Source: Halanaerobium salsuginis
GTDB taxonomy: Bacteria > Bacillota > Halanaerobiia > Halanaerobiales > Halanaerobiaceae
NCBI RefSeq assembly: GCF_900114545.1
Contig: NZ_FOTI01000014.1
Location: 11,098 to 66,090, forward strand
Length of the DNA: 54,993 bases
Reading direction: 5' to 3'
Both the position numbers and the translations under genes were made by a program. The notes under the pieces were generated by a model. It was not told where the DNA came from and did not search any database. It saw nothing but the letters and a program-made list of their open reading frames with translations. Of the stretch, positions 26,618-35,552 are shown one piece after another. Position 1 is the stretch's first letter. Every line of letters begins with the position of its first letter.

Positions 26618-27724
26618 TTATTCTAATTCAAATACAATCGCCATTTTTATAGATAGCTGTTCTTTAACAATTTCTTCTGTAAAAGCTGGGAAAGGAGCAG
26701 CCCTCTTTAAAATTGCTAGTGCCTGTTGATCAAGGCTATCATAACCAGATGAATCTGCAATTTTTGCTTTTTTTAGATCTCCATTTTTTCCTATTAAAAA
26801 TGAAACTACTACATTACCTTCGTATTCTCTGGCCCGGGCAAATTCAGGATAGGTTTTATGCTCAGCAATTATTGCTGCGACTTTTTGTAAATAATTCTGG
26901 GGCAGTTCTTCAGCTGACTGATTATTTTTGTCCTTGTTTTTAATTGATTCTTCCTGAACAGGCTCAGGATTATTTTTAGACAGTTGTTTATTATTAGTTA
27001 AAGTTGAATCTGACTCACCTGTCTGAACTAGACTATTCTCCAGACGGCTATCTGCCTCCGCTTTAACTTTATCAGTTGAGCTAGAATTATTATTTAAACT
27101 GTTTTGAGCTGAATTTTCTAATTCTTCATTTTCATTTTCCTGCCGAATATTATTTTCAGCTTTAAGCTGCTTAATATATTCTTCAATATCTGCAGGCTGG
27201 GAATCATTTTTTTCTTCAGTTTCTTTAGTTGGAGAAATTTCTTTTTCTGCTTCTACTACCTCTTCTGGAGATTCTGTTCTAAATGATTCTTCGACTTTAG
27301 ACTTGGATTTTTCTGTCTCAGCTGCTTCTGTTTCAGAAGCGGACGCTAGAGAAGCTTGTTTTTGCACCGAATTAGCTTGACTCTGTTTTTCTCGCTTAAT
27401 CTTTTTTAGAGGCTTTTCAGTTGGAGATTTCTGCTGCTTTTTAGCTTTCTTTCTTTTTTTTACTACTTTTTTAGCAGCTGGAGCCGGTACCTCGTTTTTA
27501 ACAATGCCTGAATTAACCGAATTATTTGAAGCTTCTTGTGCTGGCTTAATTGACTTTGGTGCCTGAACAGGTTTGGCTGGCTTAGTAAATCTAATTACTA
27601 CTTCTTTTGGAGGTTTTGCTTCTGCAGCTGAGTGCCAATCAAGCTTAAGCCCAATTGAAAACAATAGAAAATGCAGCAGAATCGCTAGTAATAAGGCCGC
27701 TATTATGGATTTACTGTGTTTCAT
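26618..27724 (-). CDS. tonB: TonB energy-transducing protein
   Basis: TonB spans the periplasm and passes proton-motive force from ExbB-ExbD to the outer-membrane receptor. It has one N-terminal membrane segment (about 8-28) and a long flexible Lys/Glu/Ser/Gln-rich middle of about 230 residues. The C-terminal TonB fold has YPEFARAREYEGNVVVSF and SSGYDSLDQQALAILKRAAPFP. The linker is rich in Lys/Glu and only modestly rich in Pro, unlike enterobacterial TonB. An ATG at 27724 with GGTGGAG upstream is preferred over a GTG at 27733. It overlaps the exbD end by 14 bases. Confidence 0.92.
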   Translation of the reverse strand: MKHSKSIIAALLLAILLHFLLFSIGLKLDWHSAAEAKPPKEVVIRFTKPAKPVQAPKSIKPAQEASNNSVNSGIVKNEVPAPAAKKVVKKRKKAKKQQKSPTEKPLKKIKREKQSQANSVQKQASLASASETEAAETEKSKSKVEESFRTESPEEVVEAEKEISPTKETEEKNDSQPADIEEYIKQLKAENNIRQENENEELENSAQNSLNNNSSSTDKVKAEADSRLENSLVQTGESDSTLTNNKQLSKNNPEPVQEESIKNKDKNNQSAEELPQNYLQKVAAIIAEHKTYPEFARAREYEGNVVVSFLIGKNGDLKKAKIADSSGYDSLDQQALAILKRAAPFPAFTEEIVKEQLSIKMAIVFELE

Positions 27725-28142
27725 TAACTCCACCCGCTAGCTTCTCAGTAGAAATAACCATCTTTTCTCCATTTATTTTTCTAACTACATCCATTACCTG
27801 AATCATAAAGCCAACTGGTACTTTCTCATCAGCTTTTAAAGTTACCAGTGCTAAATCTCCAGCTGTCTCTTTTTTTAACAACAACCTATTTAATTCGCTA
27901 AAATTATACTGGTTTTCTCCCACAAAAATATGCTGACTTTGATCAATAAATATTACCAAATTATTCTGGGTGTTTTGCGTTTGCTCATCAGCAGTAGTTG
28001 ATTTTGGTAAATTAAGCTCTAAACCATTTTCTACTATAAAGTTTGAAGTAAGCATAAAAAATAGCAATAGTATAAAAACAACATCAATTAAAGGAGTAAT
28101 GTCCAAACCTGTTTTAATAGTTTTTGGCCGCTTAAAATTCAT
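27711..28142 (-). CDS. exbD: Biopolymer transport protein ExbD
   Basis: This 143-residue protein has one membrane segment near the N terminus. The conserved LDITPLIDVVFILLLFFML segment contains the aspartate needed for proton coupling, and a periplasmic domain follows. It works with ExbB and TonB. It lies 41 bases after exbB and overlaps tonB. An AAAGGA ribosome site is present. Confidence 0.92.
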   Translation of the reverse strand: MNFKRPKTIKTGLDITPLIDVVFILLLFFMLTSNFIVENGLELNLPKSTTADEQTQNTQNNLVIFIDQSQHIFVGENQYNFSELNRLLLKKETAGDLALVTLKADEKVPVGFMIQVMDVVRKINGEKMVISTEKLAGGVNETQ

Positions 28143-28183
28143 AACTAATTCCTTTCTAATTTATTATGTAAAAAGCTCTAACT

Positions 28184-28795
28184 TTATTTTTCATTTAGCC
28201 ATTCAGTCAGCAACTGGGTTTTTTCTGTCATATTATTATAATGATGATCAATTTTTCCTTCAAAGTATTGATAAAAAATAGAAGCAGGAATTGCAACAGT
28301 TAAGCCAACTGCTGTGGTTATTAAAGCCTGTGATATCCCCCCTGCTAAAACTATAGGATCAATGTTTCCTCCCAGCTCATAGATTTTCATAAAAGCTTTA
28401 ATAATTCCAGTAACAGTTCCCAATAATCCAATTAAAGGAGCAATGTGGGAGATTATTCCTAATCCTCTTAAATATTTGCTCATTTTCCGCAGTTCTTTTG
28501 AACCAATTCTAGTTAATATTTTTTCTCTTTCCCGGGCAGATTTTTGATGATTATTAATGCCAATTTTAATCAGCTTTAAAACAGGTGAGTTATTTACCCG
28601 GGCCAAATTAGCAGCTTCTCTAAAGTTTCCTTGCTCAATTAATATTTTTATTTTAGTCAGCAGCTTTTTGGGAGATTTTTTTAAGCGCAGAAAAAAATAT
28701 GATCTTTCAATTACAATTGTCAAAACTAAAATTGAACATAACAAAAGTGGGTACATAAAAACTCCCCCACTCTTAAGTAGTGAATAAAAATCCAA
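28184..28795 (-). CDS. exbB: Biopolymer transport protein ExbB (MotA/TolQ/ExbB family)
   Basis: This 203-residue protein has three membrane segments and the family segment HIAPLIGLLGTVTGIIKAF, followed by ISQALITTAVGLTVAIPA. It forms the proton channel that powers TonB. It starts with TTG, with AGGAGG 7 bases upstream. It is the first gene of the operon, about 75 bases after a consensus promoter with a Fur-like box. TolQ is a close relative, but tonB and a receptor downstream settle the assignment. Confidence 0.92.
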   Translation of the reverse strand: MDFYSLLKSGGVFMYPLLLCSILVLTIVIERSYFFLRLKKSPKKLLTKIKILIEQGNFREAANLARVNNSPVLKLIKIGINNHQKSAREREKILTRIGSKELRKMSKYLRGLGIISHIAPLIGLLGTVTGIIKAFMKIYELGGNIDPIVLAGGISQALITTAVGLTVAIPASIFYQYFEGKIDHHYNNMTEKTQLLTEWLNEK

Positions 28796-28844
28796 ATCTA
28801 TTCCTCCTTTTAAATTAAATAATTTAGTTATTAGTCGACTTAGT

Positions 28845-28859
28845 TGATATTAATTATCA
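28845..28859. promoter_or_regulatory. Fur-like box of the exbB-exbD-tonB-receptor operon
   Basis: TGATATTAATTATCA matches the 7-1-7 Fur core TGATAATNATTATCA at 14 of 15 positions. It lies just downstream of the -10 box, where a bound repressor would block transcription. This supports iron control of the operon. Confidence 0.6.
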
Positions 28860-28871
28860 ATTTCAATAAAT

Positions 28872-28900
28872 AGTATACATATTATGAGTAATATTGTCAA
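28872..28900 (-). promoter_or_regulatory. Promoter of the exbB operon
   Basis: On the minus strand TTGACA (28895-28900) and TATACT (28872-28877) are 17 bases apart, a near-perfect sigma-A promoter. Confidence 0.78.
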
Positions 28901-28910
28901 GATTAAAAAC

Positions 28911-28938
28911 AAAAAAAGTGGCAGCTTACAGCTACCAC
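28911..28938 (-). terminator. Terminator of the hydF-aspA unit
   Basis: On the minus strand GTGGTAGCT pairs with AGCTGCCAC (one G-U) around a 3-base loop and is followed by seven T. Confidence 0.88.
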
Positions 28939-28960
28939 TAAAGATTTCTATCTAAGATTA

Positions 28961-30391
28961 TTAATTATTTTTATTTAATTTTAATATACCTGGAGTAGTC
29001 ATCTGTTCTGCTTTTAGTATCTGAGATAATTCTTCCTCACTCAAAATATTATCAGCTAAAATTAGTTCTTTAAGACTTTTATCCTCAGTTAGAGATTGTT
29101 TTGCTAATTGGCTTGCCTTTTCATAGCCTAGATAAGGAACCAGACAAGTTACAAAAGCTAAACTATGATTAACTAAGTTACGACAATGATCTTGATTAGC
29201 CTCAATACCCGTAATACATTTATCAATAAATATTCTCATTGCCTGCTGCATCATTTCAAGCATATTTAATAATTTATGGGCTATTAGAGGCCCAAAAGCA
29301 TTTAATTCAAGCTGCCCATCTCGAGCAGCAAGAGTTATTGCTTGATCACTGCAGATTATTTCAATCGAAAGTTGATTTATCATTTCACAAATAACAGGAT
29401 TAACTTTTCCAGGCATAATTGAAGATCCAGCCTGCACAGCCGGTAATTTTATTTCTGCCAGACCACCTTGCGGACCTGAAGCAAGCAATCGCAAATCACT
29501 TGCAATTTTATTTAAATTAACTGCTGATGCTTTTAATAAACCTGATACCTCAACAAAGATATCCATATTCTGCGTTATATCAATCATGTTTTCAGCATGA
29601 GACAGGCTAAGTCCACTTAAATGCCTCAGATGCTTAGCAATTTTGAATATATAATTATGTGATGTATTAAGCCCTGTTCCAACTGCAGTTCCACCAAGAT
29701 TAATATTCTTAAGACGATCAGTTATTTTATAAAGGCGCCAGCGATCTCTGTTTATGGCTTCCGCATAAGCTGAAAATTCCTGTCCCAGAGTAATTGGTAC
29801 CGCATCTTGAAGCTGAGTTCTTCCCAGTTTAATTATATTGGCAAACTCTTTTTCTTTTTCCTGCAGAGCTTGCTGTAATTCCGCTAGAGTTTCAGTCAAT
29901 GGTGCTAGCAAATTTAAAACTGCCATTCGCAGAGCAGTTGGATAAACATCATTAGTTGATTGTCCCCGATTAACATCATCATTGGGATGAATAAACTTAT
30001 AATCACCTTTTTGCTTCCCGCTTATTTCAAGAGCATAATTAGCAATTAGTTCATTCAGCATCATATTAGTTGAAGTCCCTGCTCCTCCCTGATAGGCATC
30101 GAGATCTATCTCTTCTAATAATTTTGACTCAATAATTTGCTGACAGGCAGCCAAAATAGCTTCCTGCTTAGACTCATTCAACAAACCAAGTTCAAAGTTT
30201 GTAATTGCTGCTGCCTGTTTAATTATAATGATAGCTTTTAATAATTCTGGATGAACTCGCGAGCGACTAATCTTAAAATTTTCCTGAGCTCGAACTGAAT
30301 TAATGCCATAATAAGAGTCAACTGGAATCTTTCGGCTGCCGATACTATCCATTTCTAGACGATAATCACTCTCATTGCTTAACTTAGACAT
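28961..30391 (-). CDS. aspA: Aspartate ammonia-lyase (aspartase)
   Basis: The enzyme converts aspartate to fumarate and ammonia. The 476-residue protein has the fumarase/aspartase superfamily blocks YYGINSVRAQENFKIS, HPNDDVNRGQSTNDVYPTA and the flexible catalytic loop GSSIMPGKVNPV. The residues that separate aspartase from fumarase cannot be settled by eye, but the overall start (DYRLEMDSIGSRKIPVDSYYG) is aspartase-like. The gene overlaps the end of hydF by 8 bases, so it is translated with a hydrogenase maturase. Release of ammonia close to H-cluster assembly could be relevant, because the bridging amine nitrogen of the cluster has to come from somewhere; that link is an inference. Confidence 0.88.
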   Translation of the reverse strand: MSKLSNESDYRLEMDSIGSRKIPVDSYYGINSVRAQENFKISRSRVHPELLKAIIIIKQAAAITNFELGLLNESKQEAILAACQQIIESKLLEEIDLDAYQGGAGTSTNMMLNELIANYALEISGKQKGDYKFIHPNDDVNRGQSTNDVYPTALRMAVLNLLAPLTETLAELQQALQEKEKEFANIIKLGRTQLQDAVPITLGQEFSAYAEAINRDRWRLYKITDRLKNINLGGTAVGTGLNTSHNYIFKIAKHLRHLSGLSLSHAENMIDITQNMDIFVEVSGLLKASAVNLNKIASDLRLLASGPQGGLAEIKLPAVQAGSSIMPGKVNPVICEMINQLSIEIICSDQAITLAARDGQLELNAFGPLIAHKLLNMLEMMQQAMRIFIDKCITGIEANQDHCRNLVNHSLAFVTCLVPYLGYEKASQLAKQSLTEDKSLKELILADNILSEEELSQILKAEQMTTPGILKLNKNN

Positions 30392-31637
30392 AACTAGGCT
30401 GACCTTCTTCCTGAGCAGCCAGCCACATCCTATAGGCAGCTGGAAAAGGTTTTAAAGCCCGATCTAAAATACCATGCAGCTGGGCAATTGCCATACCGTA
30501 ATTAATTACCGGTACTCCTGCCTGTTCTGCTTCCTGTAGACGTGAAAGAACTTCTTTACGATTTAACATACAGCTCCCACAGTGAAGAATAAGATCATAA
30601 TCAGTTAAATTGGCAGGATATTCTCTGCCCGAAACATGAGTAAATTCTAATTCTCCTCCCACACGACTGCGCAGCCAGCGTGGAATTTTAACTGTCCCAA
30701 TATCATCAGCTTGACGGCGATGAGTACAGGCTTCTGCAATTAATATTTTATTACCAGGTTTTAATTGTTCTAATTTTAAAGCTCCTTTTAAAAATATTTC
30801 TAAATCACCTTTATAACGAGCAAATAAAATAGAAAATCCTGTTAATAGAATATCTTCTGGAACATCAGCGTCAACTTTCATAAAGGCTTGAGAATCAGTA
30901 ACAACTAGTTTAGGTGGCTCTTTTAACTTGGCCAGAGTAAGTTTAAGTTCTCTTTCTTTACAAACCATTGTAATACCATCATGATCAAGAATATCTCTAA
31001 TTGTCTGCACTTGTGGTAAAATCAATCTCCCTTTGGGAGCAGCTAAATCAATGGGAGTTACTAAAACAACTGTCTCACCAGGATTAACTAAGTCACCAAC
31101 TATAAAAGCTTCTTCTGTGTCAGCTGGCATTTTTTCTACAATTTTAGTTCTCAACTCATCAATTCCTGTTTTTTTAACTGTACTTACCAGAACTGGTTCT
31201 AATTGATACTCATCTTTTAATTTATTAGATAAAGTATTTGTCTTAAATTCAAGATCAGTTTTATTAATTACAGCTACAACTGCTGTCTTTGTTTCTTTAA
31301 ATTTTTCTAATAAGTCTGCTTCATATTCAGCTATTCCCTGTTCAGGATCAATCACTAAAACAGCTAAATCTGTTTTTCTAATTACTTCTAAACTTTTTTT
31401 AACACGTAATTTGCCAAGTTCACCAGTATCATCTATACCAGCAGTATCAATCATAATTACTGGTCCCAATGGTAAAAGTTCCATTGCTTTATAAACTGGA
31501 TCAGTTGTTGTCCCTGGCACACTAGATACTAATGCTAAATCTTGATTAGTTAAGCTGTTAATCAAACTTGATTTCCCAGCATTTCTTCTCCCAAATACAC
31601 CAATGTGAGGACGATTTCCTCTGGGTGTTTCCTGCAT
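30384..31637 (-). CDS. hydF: [FeFe]-hydrogenase H-cluster maturation GTPase
   Basis: HydF is the scaffold and carrier for the 2Fe subcluster. It has an N-terminal GTPase domain (P-loop GRRNAGKSS, DTAG, NKTD), a dimerisation domain, and a C-terminal [4Fe-4S] domain with EACTHRR and HCGSCMLNR, the HydF Cys/His signature. The ATG at 31637 has AGAGGTG 6 bases upstream; a GTG at 31646 would lie inside that ribosome site. The partner maturases HydE and HydG and the hydrogenase itself are not in the window. It shows the organism makes H2 by an [FeFe] enzyme, useful both for fermentation and for handling nitrogenase H2. Confidence 0.95.
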   Translation of the reverse strand: MQETPRGNRPHIGVFGRRNAGKSSLINSLTNQDLALVSSVPGTTTDPVYKAMELLPLGPVIMIDTAGIDDTGELGKLRVKKSLEVIRKTDLAVLVIDPEQGIAEYEADLLEKFKETKTAVVAVINKTDLEFKTNTLSNKLKDEYQLEPVLVSTVKKTGIDELRTKIVEKMPADTEEAFIVGDLVNPGETVVLVTPIDLAAPKGRLILPQVQTIRDILDHDGITMVCKERELKLTLAKLKEPPKLVVTDSQAFMKVDADVPEDILLTGFSILFARYKGDLEIFLKGALKLEQLKPGNKILIAEACTHRRQADDIGTVKIPRWLRSRVGGELEFTHVSGREYPANLTDYDLILHCGSCMLNRKEVLSRLQEAEQAGVPVINYGMAIAQLHGILDRALKPFPAAYRMWLAAQEEGQPSYV

Positions 31638-31684
31638 AAAATTCACCTCTTTAATAAATTAACTAATTACTATAATTTAAAGCT

Positions 31685-32476
31685 TTAAAGATTAGAACTG
31701 GTACTGCCTCCATCAATTACAATTGTTTCCCCAGTAAGATAAGCAGCTCTTGGAGAAAGTAAAAAAGTAATTAGATCTCCAATTTCTGTTGGCTGACCTA
31801 ATCTCTGAAGAGGGATAGACCTGCTTTTTTCTACTAAAGCAGCCTGATAATCTTTAAATTGTCCATTTTCTACTTCATTATTTAAAAGTTCTTTAATTCT
31901 AGCTGTTTCATGAGAACCTGGCAGAACAGCATTAACTCTAATCTGAGGTGCTAATTCGTTAGCCAGAGTCTTCATTAAACCAATTACTCCCATCCTAACT
32001 GAGTTAGAAAGTAATAAATTAGGAAGTGCTTCTTTAACACTGGTTGATGTTATGTTTACAATGGCTGCTTGATCACTTTCTTTAAGATAAGGCAAAGCAT
32101 ATTTAACTAATCTAACTACACTCATTACTAAAAGATCAAAAGCTTGATACCAATCAGATTCTGTAAGATCTATAAATTGCCCTGCTGGCGGTCCACCAGC
32201 TGAAGTAACAAGATAATCAAGCTGACCAAATCTATTAATTGTTTCTTGAACTAAGTTTTTTAGATCTTCTTTTTTAGTTAAATCTCCCGGAACAGCAATT
32301 ATTTCTCCTGCTGACAGCTGCTTTAATTCATTTAAAGCAGCCTGAAGCTTAGTTTTATTCCGTCCATTAATTACAACTCGAGCACCCTCTCTGAGCAGTG
32401 ATTGAGCTGCTCCCCTGCCAAGCCCACTGCTAGAAGCTGTTATAATTGCAACTTTATTTTTTAAATCTAAGTCCAA
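31685..32476 (-). CDS. SDR-family protein with altered catalytic residues
   Basis: This is a short-chain dehydrogenase/reductase fold with cofactor motif TASSSGLGRG and SAGG in place of NNAG. The active-site serine region is ITSTS, but the canonical Tyr-x3-Lys is replaced: the position 13 after the first Ser reads SNSVR, so Tyr becomes Ser and Lys becomes Arg. A known FabG-like subgroup has such an atypical tetrad. The reaction is unknown, and an ordinary ketoreductase activity is doubtful. The TTG at 32476 has AAAGGAG 8 bases before it; a GTG at 32485 overlaps that site. The gene lies 47 bases before hydF in a same-strand run with no clear functional tie. Confidence 0.82.
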   Translation of the reverse strand: MDLDLKNKVAIITASSSGLGRGAAQSLLREGARVVINGRNKTKLQAALNELKQLSAGEIIAVPGDLTKKEDLKNLVQETINRFGQLDYLVTSAGGPPAGQFIDLTESDWYQAFDLLVMSVVRLVKYALPYLKESDQAAIVNITSTSVKEALPNLLLSNSVRMGVIGLMKTLANELAPQIRVNAVLPGSHETARIKELLNNEVENGQFKDYQAALVEKSRSIPLQRLGQPTEIGDLITFLLSPRAAYLTGETIVIDGGSTSSNL

Positions 32477-32529
32477 ATTTAGCACTCCTTTCTTGCTAAT
32501 TCATTTAACAAAAATATAAGCTTTTGCTA

Positions 32530-33462
32530 TCAAATACTCTTAAATTTAATTTTATTATCATTTTTCTTTTTAATTAAAAAACTATCATCACTTAAAATAT
32601 GATTTAAAATTACTGCTACTCCATCTTCATCATTACTCAAAGTTTCTAGATCACTGGCAGCTTTTAAAAGTTCCGAACTGCTGTTAGCCATTACCACTGC
32701 TGTGCCGGCCTTTTCAAAAAGCTCTAAGTCATTCTCTCCATCTCCAAAAGCAATAGTCTCTGTTATTGGAAAATCAAGTTCTTGACATAAATATTCTAAT
32801 GCTTTACCTTTGCTAACTCCAGCTGCATTAATTTCAATATTATTTTCTCCAGAACTTGAAATATTAAGTTCCCTTAAAAATTTATTCTGTAATTCATGGC
32901 TGGCAATTTCAATTTGTTTTTTATCACCTAAGACAAATATCTTATGCAGACAAAACTCATTTTTATTTAAATAAGCGATTAAACTATTTACTCCTTTTAT
33001 ATCCATTAATTTAAATTTACTTATTATCTTAAATAATGAGGCTAATAATCTTTTCCGATATTTTAGTTTATGACGAGTAGCAAAGAAAAAATTTTTATAT
33101 AAATTAAACTTATTATCAGTAATAATTTCTTCTCCCGAGGAAATATAATAAGCAATTTTTTTATATTTAGCTAAAAGTTTTAAGACTTTTTTAGCAGAAG
33201 AAAGTTTAATTTCCTCACTTAAAATAACATTACTATTCTTATCTATAATATAACTGCCATTACTAGTTATATAACCAAGATTATCAATTTTACTAGTTAG
33301 CTGTCTTGCTTCACTATAATTTCTACCAGTTGCTATGATTACATAATGATTTAAACTAATTAACTTTTCAATAATCTCCTTATTACGTGATGATATTTCT
33401 GATCTGGAATTTAATAAAGTACCATCGAGATCAATTAAGATTAGCTTTTTACTGGCTGGCAA
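32530..33462 (-). CDS. HAD-superfamily phosphatase, Cof type
   Basis: The 310-residue protein has HAD motif I (LIDLDGTLL), motif II (IIATGRN) and motif IV (AFGDGENDLELFEKAG), with a large C2-type cap between them. Cof-type enzymes hydrolyse sugar phosphates, pyridoxal phosphate or flavin precursors with broad specificity, so the substrate is not assigned. The TTG start at 33462 has AGAGGTG 6 bases before it, favoured over the GTG at 33471. It sits between a NUDIX gene and the SDR gene with short gaps. Confidence 0.88.
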   Translation of the reverse strand: MPASKKLILIDLDGTLLNSRSEISSRNKEIIEKLISLNHYVIIATGRNYSEARQLTSKIDNLGYITSNGSYIIDKNSNVILSEEIKLSSAKKVLKLLAKYKKIAYYISSGEEIITDNKFNLYKNFFFATRHKLKYRKRLLASLFKIISKFKLMDIKGVNSLIAYLNKNEFCLHKIFVLGDKKQIEIASHELQNKFLRELNISSSGENNIEINAAGVSKGKALEYLCQELDFPITETIAFGDGENDLELFEKAGTAVVMANSSSELLKAASDLETLSNDEDGVAVILNHILSDDSFLIKKKNDNKIKFKSI

Positions 33463-33496
33463 TAAATTCACCTCTTACTATTATAAAATATCTAGC

Positions 33497-33937
33497 TTAA
33501 TATCCATATAAAATCTCTGTTTTATAGTCTGAATTATCCTTATCAGCAAGCTCATCAAATAGTTGCGCAGTAAAGCCGCCTAAGTCATAATTATTTATTT
33601 CTGATAACTCTGCCCAGCAGTAACTCTCTGCTTCCTCATTTAAAATTACTTCTGTTGAGTCAGTTCGACAGATATAATCCATAAAAATAAAATGTTTCTT
33701 ACTGGCAAAACTTTCACTAAAGATACTCTCTTTAATGCTAAGCAATTTAATATTATAAATATCCAGGGCCGTTTCTTCTTTGATTTCACGCTGCAGAGCT
33801 GCTTCCAGACTTTCTCCTAATTCAACATGACCACCTGGAATTACATATTTATCATTCCATTTATGAGATTTACAGAGTAAAATTTGATCTGCTTTATTTA
33901 AAATAACAGCACCTACTGTTAATTCTGGATAATTCAT
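33497..33937 (-). CDS. NUDIX hydrolase
   Basis: This small hydrolase of nucleoside diphosphate derivatives has 146 residues. The NUDIX box is complete: GGHVELGESLEAALQREI, then KEETAL, with the metal-binding REIKEE glutamates. Such proteins clean up oxidised nucleotides or act on ADP-sugars and similar compounds; the substrate cannot be told from sequence. It lies in a run of small same-strand housekeeping-type genes. Confidence 0.9.
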   Translation of the reverse strand: MNYPELTVGAVILNKADQILLCKSHKWNDKYVIPGGHVELGESLEAALQREIKEETALDIYNIKLLSIKESIFSESFASKKHFIFMDYICRTDSTEVILNEEAESYCWAELSEINNYDLGGFTAQLFDELADKDNSDYKTEILYGY

Positions 33938-34002
33938 TTACCTGTCAACTCCTGCTATTTATTATTACTTTGCAATTTATTTTTTCTGAACATATTTAAA
34001 AA

Positions 34003-34425
34003 TCAACTTACTTCAATAACTCTTGTTTGATAAAGTTCTGCATGCTCTGCTTTCCATTCTTTGAAATTATCTATTTCATCACTTAACTGCTCAAACACAA
34101 GTTTAAAGGCATAAAGATCATCTAGAAAACCAAAGCCAGCTATCATATCAGGTATCAAATCAGTTGGTAAAATAAGATAAGCTAAAGCAGAAATGATTAG
34201 TCCCAGAGAACCATCATCAATCTGGTATTCTTCTTTTGAATAAGCTTCTAACATTTCAAGCAGAATTATTACTTTTTCTAAAAATTTAATTTTATCTTTT
34301 TTCTCCTGTAGAAAAACTTTTGTTCTCTGTAAGATTTTACTAACACTATCATGTCCTGTTCCCCATTTGTTAGCAAGTTTACCTAAAAATCTTATTATTT
34401 CATTTTCAGTAAAATTCTTATGCAT
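34003..34425 (-). CDS. YkvA-like DUF1232 protein
   Basis: The 140-residue protein has the DUF1232 core LIISALAYLILPTDLIPDMIAGFGFLDDLYAFKL, of which ILPTDLIPD and GFLDD are the family marks; a single hydrophobic stretch could insert in the membrane. The function of the family is unknown. The N-terminal 65 residues are charged and helical. A GAAGGGAG ribosome site precedes the ATG. Confidence 0.82.
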   Translation of the reverse strand: MHKNFTENEIIRFLGKLANKWGTGHDSVSKILQRTKVFLQEKKDKIKFLEKVIILLEMLEAYSKEEYQIDDGSLGLIISALAYLILPTDLIPDMIAGFGFLDDLYAFKLVFEQLSDEIDNFKEWKAEHAELYQTRVIEVS

Positions 34426-34574
34426 TTTTATTCTCCCTTCACTTCTAAAAGCAAATTAGATTTAAAATATAACATGAAAATTCAACTAATAAAAAAATTT
34501 TTCAAGATTAATTTATTACTAATTTAATTTTAGCACTCCTGGGTTAATAAAACAAATATTTAATGGTCTAAACT

Positions 34575-34600
34575 AAAAAACCTGCCATAAAGACAGGTTT
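34575..34600 (-). terminator. Terminator of the allose operon
   Basis: On the minus strand AAACCTG pairs with CAGGTTT around a 12-base loop, and the T-run continues (TTTTTTAG). It follows the alsK stop. Confidence 0.75.
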
Positions 34601-34629
34601 AAGCGGTTATTTAGTTTATTATTTTAATT

Positions 34630-35502
34630 TTAAGCATAAATTTTATTAAATCCATAAATCCCTGCGCCTAAACAACCTCCAAAGGTTTTCTGCTTTGTAG
34701 TCATAATTTGTAATTGTTCTGCAACAAATTTATTTCGCACTCTATTTTTTATTTCTTTTATTAAATAATCAAGTGGAAAAGCTCTCATTCCAAAAACTCC
34801 TCCCCCTAAAATAATAACTTCAGGATCTAATATATTAACAGCAACTATAATACCAAATAAGATATTTTCAATTATTGCCTGACTTTCTTGCCGGCCAGCA
34901 AAATCAATAAAAAAGTTTTCAATATTAGTTTGATATTCTTTAGTTAAATGACTTATCTTTTTACCTGCTGCATATAGTTCAAGACAGCCTTTATTACCAC
35001 AGTTACACTGCTCTTTTGCTCCGGGAACTGGTATATGACCTAATTCTCCAGCAAATCCTCTTGTCCCTGTATATAATTTCCCATTTAAAATCATACTAAA
35101 ACCAAATCCAGTTCCAATAAAAAAACCTAACACATTTTGAGGATTATCAGCTAAAAAACTATATTCTGCCAGCATAATTAAGTTAACGTCTTTTTCTATA
35201 TAAACTGGTACTTTTAGCTTTTTTTCTAATTCAATTTTTAGATTTGCTTTTTCAAGCTCAATTACATTTGGGCAAGAAATAATTTTATTTTTGTTTACTA
35301 TGCCTGGAATACCAAATATAACTGCTTTTATATCTTCTGCAAAATTTTCTCTAATTATTTTAAGTATACCTTTAATAAAATCTTTTTTTAAATTTGCTAT
35401 TTCAGTAATAAATTCATTGCTGAGTTTAAGCTCTTTATCAACTAAAGCTAATCTTATATTTGTACCACCAATATCTATTCCTAAAATATATTCTGTCTTC
35501 AT
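34630..35502 (-). CDS. alsK: ROK-family sugar kinase, probable D-allose kinase
   Basis: The 290-residue protein has an N-terminal ATP motif GIDIGGTNIRLALVD and the ROK zinc motif CNCGNKGCLE in GELGHIPVPGAKEQCNC. The FGIPGIV and IGTGFG segments are family features. As the last gene after alsE and rpiB in an operon that matches E. coli alsBACEK in order, it most likely phosphorylates D-allose at C6. Without the context it could only be called a ROK hexokinase. A GGGAG site lies 9 bases before the ATG. Confidence 0.82.
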   Translation of the reverse strand: MKTEYILGIDIGGTNIRLALVDKELKLSNEFITEIANLKKDFIKGILKIIRENFAEDIKAVIFGIPGIVNKNKIISCPNVIELEKANLKIELEKKLKVPVYIEKDVNLIMLAEYSFLADNPQNVLGFFIGTGFGFSMILNGKLYTGTRGFAGELGHIPVPGAKEQCNCGNKGCLELYAAGKKISHLTKEYQTNIENFFIDFAGRQESQAIIENILFGIIVAVNILDPEVIILGGGVFGMRAFPLDYLIKEIKNRVRNKFVAEQLQIMTTKQKTFGGCLGAGIYGFNKIYA

Positions 35503-35552
35503 ATACGTTTACTCCCATTCCCGTATTTTTATAAAGATAAGTTAACTTATCT

